Source: Streptomyces sp. DH41 (GTDB lineage: Bacteria; Actinomycetota; Actinomycetes; Streptomycetales; Streptomycetaceae). From it: a stretch of DNA of 64,000 bases. The stretch spans positions 228,140-292,139 of the forward strand of contig NZ_JARVKY010000009.1 in NCBI RefSeq assembly GCF_029813785.1, written 5' to 3'. This document shows, in pieces, positions 58,803 to 64,000 of the stretch. The notes under the pieces were generated by a model. That model ran no database searches, had not been told where the DNA came from, and worked only from the letters and a program-made list of their open reading frames with translations. A program made the position numbers and the translations under genes. How positions within the stretch are numbered: position 1 is the first letter of the stretch; every line of letters begins with the position of its first letter.

Positions 58803-60080
58803 TCACGCGCCGATGAGGCGCAGCGCCCCCCACAGAGCCACGGTCGAGGCGGCGACCGTGGCCGGTACGGTGAGCAGGCCCAGCCGGGTGAACCGGCCGA
58901 GGTCCGCCTCGATGCCGTGCCGGTGCAGGATCCGCCGCCACAGCAGAGTGGCGAGTGAGCCGACGTAGGTCAGGTTGGGGCCCAGGTTCACGCCGATCAG
59001 CACGGCGAGGACCTGGGCGGGTCCGGCGGGCGCGGTCAGGGGGAGCAGGGCGAGGACGGCCGGCAGGTTGTTGACGAGGTTGGCCAGTACCGCGGCGACC
59101 GCGGCCACCCCGAGCAGCGCCGGCAGCGAGTCGCCCTCCGGCAGCAGACGCCCCAGCTCCGAGGCCGGGCCGCCCACCACCACCGCCTGCACCACGACAC
59201 CGAGGGCCAGTACGAACAGGCAGAACAGCGGCGCCGTGGCCCCCACCAGGTCACGGGGCGTGACATGGCGCCGGGCCAGCGCCCGCCCGCCGAGCACCAG
59301 GACCCCGCCGAGCGCCGCCCACGCGGGGTCCAGTCCGGCGGGCGAGGCCACGGCGAACCCGGCCAGGGTCAGGGCCAGCACGACGACGGTGAACCGAGGC
59401 ACCCGCGGCCCCGCCAGGAGCGCGGACTCGGCGGGCTCGGGCGCGGAGCCGGCGGACTCGGCCAGGTCGGCGCGGAAGAAGCGGCGGAACACCACGTACT
59501 CGACGGCGATAGCGGCCAGCCACGGCAGCGCCATCAACGCGGCGAACCGGGTGAAGGACAGCCCACTGGCCGTGAACGCCAGCAGGTTGGTCAGGTTGGA
59601 GACCGGCAGCAGCAGCGAGGCGGAGTTCGCCAGATGCGCCGTGGCGTACACGTGCGGGCGGGCCCGGGCGCGGGCCCGGGACGCGGTGGCGAGGACTACG
59701 GGGGTGAGCAGCACGACGGTGGCGTCCAGGCTGAGCACGGCCGTGACCGCCGAGGCCACGGCGAACACCCCGGCCAGCAGCCGCCGCGGACTGCCACCGC
59801 ACCGGCGGGCCACGGCCGCGCCGACGGCCTCGAACAGCCCCTCCTTCGCGCACAGGTACGCCAGCGCCAGGATCAGGGCGAGGAAGGCGACGACCGGCAG
59901 CAGGGTGCGTGTCTGCTCCCACGCCTGGCGCGGGGTGACCGTGCCCAGGACCACGGCCAGCGCGGCGGCGGGTACGGCGGCCACGGCCTCCGGCAGCCCC
60001 CGGGGACGCAGTACGGCGAAGACCAGGACGCCCAGCAGCAGGACGACGGGGACGGCCCCGGAGAGAACGGCGGTACTCAG
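58803..60080 (-). CDS. ArsB/NhaD-like (SLC13-type) membrane transporter, probable CTG start
   Basis: 425 residues if started at CTG 60080, giving MSTAVLSGAVPVVLLLGVLVF, the expected first membrane helix. GGAGGAGAA ends 3 bases before that CTG, and no ATG, GTG or TTG occurs in frame until GTG 59984, which would delete helix 1 and has no ribosome site. About 11-12 helices; ion-transporter repeats include LSLDATVVLLTPVVLA, ANSASLLLPVSNLTNLLAF and ANLVNNLPAVLALLPL. Likely exports an anion such as arsenite or carries a Na+/H+ or dicarboxylate substrate; no ars genes nearby. Confidence 0.85.
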   Translation of the reverse strand: MSTAVLSGAVPVVLLLGVLVFAVLRPRGLPEAVAAVPAAALAVVLGTVTPRQAWEQTRTLLPVVAFLALILALAYLCAKEGLFEAVGAAVARRCGGSPRRLLAGVFAVASAVTAVLSLDATVVLLTPVVLATASRARARARPHVYATAHLANSASLLLPVSNLTNLLAFTASGLSFTRFAALMALPWLAAIAVEYVVFRRFFRADLAESAGSAPEPAESALLAGPRVPRFTVVVLALTLAGFAVASPAGLDPAWAALGGVLVLGGRALARRHVTPRDLVGATAPLFCLFVLALGVVVQAVVVGGPASELGRLLPEGDSLPALLGVAAVAAVLANLVNNLPAVLALLPLTAPAGPAQVLAVLIGVNLGPNLTYVGSLATLLWRRILHRHGIEADLGRFTRLGLLTVPATVAASTVALWGALRLIGA

Positions 60081-60421
60081 GACTTCTCCTCCACACCGGT
60101 GAGCCGGGCGGTCACCCGGTGATCGACGAAGGCTGCCCAGGGTCGCATCCCCGGGCGGGGACGGAGCGCGTACGGCGGGACAAGGACGGACCGCGTGTCC
60201 GGTGCCGTCACCCGCGTCAGGACCCGCCGGCCCGGCCCGGGTGTGTCCGAGGCCACGCCGTCGACGAGAGCCGGGCCATGTTCCGGGCCATGAGTCGCGG
60301 GCTACGGTTTTCGCCGACCCGGTGTCTCTCTCCCCTCACGAGGACCGGGCTCCCTGTCCCACGACGAGTGGTGACGACCACACTCCTGTCCCCCACGACG
60401 AGTAGTTCGGACGGCCCGGCA
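60081..60421. other. Divergent intergenic region, 341 bp
   Basis: Between the transporter and the gene at 60422. Notable content: two direct repeats, cctgtcccACGACGAGTGGT near 60353-60372 and CCTGTCCCCCACGACGAGTA near 60385-60404, about 32 bp apart, immediately upstream of the rightward gene. The open frame upstream of 60422 has no convincing start. Confidence 0.5.
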
Positions 60422-60961
60422 GTGCACGCAGATCTATCCCCCGTCATCGCGGCGACCACCCAGTGGCTCACGCGCGCCTACCCGGCGTCCGGCGGCGCGC
60501 TGGCCCACGCCCTGTGCGAGGCGCAGGCGCGGCAGGCCGTGACGGTCGCGGCCCGGCTGCGCTGTCCCACCCCGATGGACGTCGCGCTGATGGACGTGGC
60601 GGGCCCCGGCGGCTCCGCCCGGCTGGACTGGATCACAGGCGCGGACGGCACGGCGGCCGCGGACCCGGACGAGGACGCCTGGCGGACCTGGGTGGACGAG
60701 GTCGTGGCGAGCTGGGCGGCCTGTCTGCTGACCGACCCGGAACTCGCCGCCCTCGCCGTGGCCGCGCTGGCCGACGGCGACCCCGCGGCGGATACGCCGT
60801 CCGGTACGCCGGCCGAGTTCCGCCGCCTGCTCGCGCCCGACGCACAGGACCGGCGGGCAGCGACGCTGCTGCGTCACCCCGACCTCGCCGCGCCCGTCGC
60901 CGAGCTGCACCACGCCCAGCTCGTCGCCCGACTGGACCCGGGCCGGACCCTCGCCGCCTGA
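60422..60961 (+). CDS. Hypothetical protein, 179 residues
   Basis: GTG start chosen (MHADLSPVIAATTQWLTRA); no clear ribosome site, and upstream GTG codons at 60368 and 60371 are alternatives. Ala/Asp-rich, helical, soluble. Contains ARQAVTVAARLRCPTPMDVA, DAWRTWVDEVVASWAACLL and LRHPDLAAPVAELHHAQLV. No family recognised. Convergent with an MFS gene. Confidence 0.55.
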   Translation: MHADLSPVIAATTQWLTRAYPASGGALAHALCEAQARQAVTVAARLRCPTPMDVALMDVAGPGGSARLDWITGADGTAAADPDEDAWRTWVDEVVASWAACLLTDPELAALAVAALADGDPAADTPSGTPAEFRRLLAPDAQDRRAATLLRHPDLAAPVAELHHAQLVARLDPGRTLAA

Positions 60962-61022
60962 CCCGCGCCCCGCCCTCCCGGCCGGCGCCGTCCGCGTCAC
61001 TCACTCCCGGCCGGTGTCGACG

Positions 61023-61054
61023 CCGGAGCGCAACGACACCGGAGCGCAACGACA
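61023..61054. repeat. Exact 16-bp tandem duplication
   Basis: CCGGAGCGCAACGACA occurs twice in succession between the convergent stops at 60961 and 61105. Confidence 0.9.
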
Positions 61055-61104
61055 CGGCAGGTCCGCGAGGCTCAGCCGCCCCCCGGCCGCCCCCGGTCGC
61101 CGGC

Positions 61105-62457
61105 TCAGGCAGCCGTCCCCAGCGCGGCCTGCCCGGGCGCGTCGGCGTCCCCGGCCCGCACCGCCACCGGCGCGGCGGAGCGGCGCTCGCGCAGGAGGTG
61201 GCCGGCGCCGATGGTGCCGGCGATGATCAGTCCGCCCGCGATGAGCGCGCCGCGCGCGCCGGCCAGTTCCATCAGCAGGCCGAGGGCCGGTGGGCCGCCG
61301 AGGCTCCACACCGTCCCGATGCTGCCCCACACTCCGAGCACCCGGCCCCGCATGTGGGCGGGCGGGTCGGTCTGGAGCACCGCGGTGCCCGCGGTGTCGG
61401 AGACGGACTCCACCACGGCCATCGGCAGCACCATCACCAGCAGGACGGCCAGCGACGGCGACAGTCCGGCCACCACCTGCAGCAGCCCGCCCGCCGCCGC
61501 CAGCGCGCCCACGATCCGCACGGAGGGCCGGCGCAGCCGGGCACCCAGGACCGCGCCGACGATGCCGCCGGCCGCCAGCACCGTGGAGACCGTGCCGAAC
61601 GACCCGGCGCCGCCCGCGAGCGGCCCGGTGACCAGGACGGCCAGGGTGAGCTGGTAGTTGCGGCCGAAGACCGCGCTGACCCCGGTGACACCGGCCAGCG
61701 CCAGCAGCCGGGGACGGCGTGCGAAGAAGGCCAGTCCCTCGCGCACGGTCATGGTGTCCGCCTCGCCGCGGCGCTTCGCGGCGACGTGCTTGACCGCCCC
61801 GCGCGCCGGACGCAGGAAGGGGATGACCGAGGCCACGAACAGGAACGAGAGCCCGTTGGCGGCGTAGGCGGCGGCCGTGCCGAGGAAGCCGACCGTCACG
61901 CCGGCCAGCGCGGCGCCCGTGAGCCGGCCCGCCTGGTGGACCAGCGCGCCCACCCCGATCGCGGAGGGCACGTCCTGAGCCGGGACGAGGTCGTTGCCCA
62001 GCAGCGAACACGCCGGGCCGTCGATCGTGGCGATGACGCCGGTGACGGCGGCCAGCACCATCAGGGTGGTCACGTCGATCCGGTCCAGTGCCACCAGGAG
62101 CGCCGTCACGAAGGCGACCGCGCCGAGCAGCGCCTGGCTGACCGAGGCGGTCAGCTTCCGCGGCCAGCGGTCGACGGCCGCGCCGCCGAACACGCTGATC
62201 AGCAGCGCGGGCGCGGCCTGGACGGACATCGACAGACCTGTCGCGGCGGCGGACCCGGTGATCTGCAGGACCAGCAGGTTCTGCACCGTGAGCTGCATCC
62301 ACGTACCGGCGTTCGACACGAAGTTCGCGACCGACCACCAGCGCATGCTGCGGTACCTCAGGGACCGCCACGGCGAATGGGACGCGGCCTTTGCCGGTGC
62401 GGAGGCGGGAGCAGGCGGCGCGGGGGCCGACTGGGCTGAGGGAGGGGAAGAAGACAC
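61105..62457 (-). CDS. MFS transporter, 12-helix (DHA3/MFS_3-like)
   Basis: 450 residues, GTG 62457 (MSSSPPSAQSAPAPP). A Pro/Ala-rich cytoplasmic N-terminus of about 30 residues, then RSLRYRSMRWWSVANFVSNAGTW (in parts: YRSMRWWSVANFVSNAGTW), the entry to helix 1 typical of MFS_3 members. Motif A-like GAAVDRWPRKL. The second half carries MRGRVLGVWGSIG. Likely small-molecule or siderophore efflux. No regulator is adjacent, and the ribosome site is not obvious, so the start is uncertain. Confidence 0.88.
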   Translation of the reverse strand: MSSSPPSAQSAPAPPAPASAPAKAASHSPWRSLRYRSMRWWSVANFVSNAGTWMQLTVQNLLVLQITGSAAATGLSMSVQAAPALLISVFGGAAVDRWPRKLTASVSQALLGAVAFVTALLVALDRIDVTTLMVLAAVTGVIATIDGPACSLLGNDLVPAQDVPSAIGVGALVHQAGRLTGAALAGVTVGFLGTAAAYAANGLSFLFVASVIPFLRPARGAVKHVAAKRRGEADTMTVREGLAFFARRPRLLALAGVTGVSAVFGRNYQLTLAVLVTGPLAGGAGSFGTVSTVLAAGGIVGAVLGARLRRPSVRIVGALAAAGGLLQVVAGLSPSLAVLLVMVLPMAVVESVSDTAGTAVLQTDPPAHMRGRVLGVWGSIGTVWSLGGPPALGLLMELAGARGALIAGGLIIAGTIGAGHLLRERRSAAPVAVRAGDADAPGQAALGTAA

Positions 62458-62949
62458 AGTGCGCCACTCGAAGACGAGTCGTGAGACCCAGGGGGAACGG
62501 GACGGGAGCGAGAAAGCCGGCTGCGTTGCGCGGCCGCTCCACTGAGCCGGATGACGGCGCCGACCATCGTGGCAGAAAGGACCGGCGAGTCATCGCCGGT
62601 GCACGTACCCGGACTCGGCAGAGATGGCCCAACTACCTCTCTGCGAAACGCATTTGCCGATCCGAGTGTGCTTGATCACAGCCTGCCGGGCACCGGACGC
62701 CGGGGGCCGGCGGCCGTGACGGCGGCCACAGCGGCTTCGTACGTCCGTCTACGCGTCCGCGGCCCGGCCGGCGACGCGGCCGTACGGAAGGGACCACAGC
62801 AGCCGTCAGAGCATGAACGCGACTCGGTGGGGCACCCGGGGCCCGCTGGTCAGCGCTCTGCCAGTGCTCTGCCAGTGTTCTGCCGGCGTCCAGTCAGTGC
62901 GCTGGTCGGTGCTCCAGCAGCGCTTCGCGGAGGAAGGAAGGTCGTCCTC
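62458..62949. other. Divergent intergenic region, 492 bp
   Basis: The largest non-coding stretch in the window. It holds an 11-bp tandem repeat CTCTGCCAGTG (62856-62866, 62867-62877, then a partial third copy). A tgcgaaacgcatttgccgat patch (62641-62660) is AT-richer and may be promoter. No RNA gene or convincing ORF recognised. Confidence 0.5.
62856..62884. repeat. 11-bp tandem repeat, 2.6 copies
   Basis: CTCTGCCAGTG twice exactly, then TTCTGCC, upstream of the epimerase-like gene. Confidence 0.85.
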
Positions 62950-63957
62950 ATGATGCCGATGGCGGCGTTCAGCCCGCGGGCAGCGGCCCGCCCGCCCTGG
63001 GACCGCGTCCTGGTGACCGGCGGCGCGGGATTCCTCGGCTCCCACCTGTGCACCCGCCTGCTCGATTCGGATGTCGAAGTCGACTGCGTGGACAACCTCT
63101 CCACGGGGCGGGCCGAGAAGGTGGCCCACCTCGCGGGCCGCCCCGGCTTCCGCTTCCTGGAGCGGGACATCTCCGAGCCCGGCTGCGCGGACGCCCTCAC
63201 CGGCCCGTACGACCTGGTCCTGCACCTGGCGGGCCCCGGCTCCCCGGCCGCCTGGCCGGACCGGCCCGTGGAGATCCTCGACGCCGCCAGCCTCGGCACC
63301 CGCGCCGCGCTGGCCGTCGCCGGGCGGGACGGCGCCCGCTTCCTGCTCGCCTCCTCGCCGCCCGACACCCGGCACGGGAGTGACGCCGACCCGGTCGGCC
63401 CGCACAGCGCCTGTGCCGAGGCCGTCCGGTTCTCCGAGGCCCTGGTCGCCGCGCAGGCGGGCGCCCGCGGCTCGAACGCCGGGATCGTCCGGCTGTTCAC
63501 CGGTTACGGCCCCGGCATGCGGACGGACGACGGGGGAACACCGGCCGCCTTCATCGAGCAGGCCCTGGCCGGCCGGCCGGTCACCGTCCCGGGGGACGGC
63601 AGCCGGACGCACCCCCTGTGCTACGTCGACGACATGGTCGACGGTGTCCTGCTGGTCGCGGCCGGCCGCTCGGTACGGCCCGTGGACATCGGCGGTGACG
63701 AGGAGCCCAGGGCCGCGGAGATCGCCCGCCGGGTGATCGACCTGACCGGCTCCGACTCGCCGCTGGTGTTCGTCGACGGAGCGGGTGACCGGCCCGCCGG
63801 GCCCCGGCCGGTCACCGGCTTCGCCCGCGAGATCTTCGGCTGGCTGCCGGGTGTGACCTGGCAGGACGGGCTGGAACGCACCGTCGCCTCCCTTCGCGGG
63901 CGGCCCGAACCGGTCCCGACGGCGACGACCGAGCGGGCGGGGGAGTGGTGGGCGTGA
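62950..63957 (+). CDS. NAD-dependent epimerase/dehydratase-like protein lacking catalytic Tyr/Lys
   Basis: 335 residues from ATG 62950 (GGAAGGAAGG about 10 bases upstream; ATG 62953 possible). Intact Rossmann motif RVLVTGGAGFLGSHLC and CVDNLSTGRAEKV as in nucleotide-sugar epimerases and UDP-glucuronate decarboxylases. Where these have Tyr-x-x-x-Lys the sequence is HSACAEAVRFSEAL: Cys and Val stand in place of Tyr and Lys. The later family blocks RLFTGYGPGMR and HPLCYVDDMVDGVLLV are kept. It is therefore probably a binding or regulatory protein, or uses different chemistry. Its stop overlaps the start of the next gene. Confidence 0.85.
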   Translation: MMPMAAFSPRAAARPPWDRVLVTGGAGFLGSHLCTRLLDSDVEVDCVDNLSTGRAEKVAHLAGRPGFRFLERDISEPGCADALTGPYDLVLHLAGPGSPAAWPDRPVEILDAASLGTRAALAVAGRDGARFLLASSPPDTRHGSDADPVGPHSACAEAVRFSEALVAAQAGARGSNAGIVRLFTGYGPGMRTDDGGTPAAFIEQALAGRPVTVPGDGSRTHPLCYVDDMVDGVLLVAAGRSVRPVDIGGDEEPRAAEIARRVIDLTGSDSPLVFVDGAGDRPAGPRPVTGFAREIFGWLPGVTWQDGLERTVASLRGRPEPVPTATTERAGEWWA

Positions 63958-64000
63958 AGACCGCGGCCTCGCGTGAGGGGCCCGCCACCAGCCATGGTGG
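63954..64000 (+). CDS. Start of a further gene, cut by the window edge
   Basis: GTG 63954 overlaps the preceding stop by four bases (GTGA), giving VKTAASREGPATSHG before the window ends. The overlap and GGGGGAG upstream support a real, coupled gene; its product cannot be told. Confidence 0.6.
   Translation, partial: MKTAASREGPATSHG

Overview
The window reads as a stretch of a Streptomyces chromosome. It is very GC-rich, with tightly packed genes, many GTG starts and 4-base start/stop overlaps. It carries Streptomyces-type families such as DUF6480, DUF5133, a SigB/F/G-type sigma factor, RsbW-like kinases, a multi-HAMP kinase and a SARP regulator. I saw no rRNA, tRNA, CRISPR array, insertion sequence or replication origin.

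Layout. (1) 1-6.2 kb: the N-terminal end of a multi-HAMP signalling protein, a PRC-barrel protein, two RsbW-like ATPases, a long-chain acyl-CoA ligase, a small membrane protein and a YbdK-type carboxylate-amine ligase. (2) 6.3-16.9 kb: a complete GlgE pathway (glgB, pep2, treS, glgE, headed by a DUF5133 gene) diverging from a conserved small gene plus glgX. It resembles the second GlgE cluster known in S. coelicolor. (3) 16.9-28.1 kb: a VOC protein, an ANTAR protein, a SigB-family sigma factor, a second-type hemC, a LigD-like ligase, an exporter/TetR pair, DoxX plus peroxiredoxin, and a PAS-PAS-GAF-PP2C-ATPase protein. (4) 28.4-35.3 kb: a Tat-exported phospholipase C with extra C-terminal domains, a phage-type amidase with a small coupled gene, and a hydrolase/MmyB-type regulator pair. 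(5) 35.5-44.1 kb: a two-component system, a CPBP membrane protein, a nucleotidyltransferase, and a large SARP regulator diverging from an MFS pump. (6) 44.2-54.4 kb: a LigD phosphoesterase, several oxidoreductases and hydrolases, a PucR-type regulator, a P450, and a TetR-SDR-ADH operon with a triple operator. (7) 54.5-64 kb: a small gene and catalase, a fructosamine-kinase-like gene, a mycothiol-dependent-type enzyme, an ArsB/NhaD-like transporter, an MFS pump and an epimerase-like gene.

How it fits together. The left half looks like a general-stress and osmoprotection block, with partner-switching parts (sigma factor, anti-sigma-type kinases, PP2C) next to trehalose/alpha-glucan metabolism. 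Supporting this, five upstream regions carry a SigB-type promoter, GNNT-N14/15-GGGTAC/T. They precede the PRC-barrel gene (1177), the VOC gene (17686), the small ORF plus amidase (32219/32404), the small gene at 54547 and the catalase (54984). The most unusual items are this scattered candidate regulon, three abutting 17-bp operators upstream of the TetR gene, a 36-bp perfect palindrome overlapping one promoter, a signal-less endolysin-like amidase under a stress-type promoter, an epimerase-like protein lacking its catalytic Tyr/Lys, and a transporter that appears to start with CTG.
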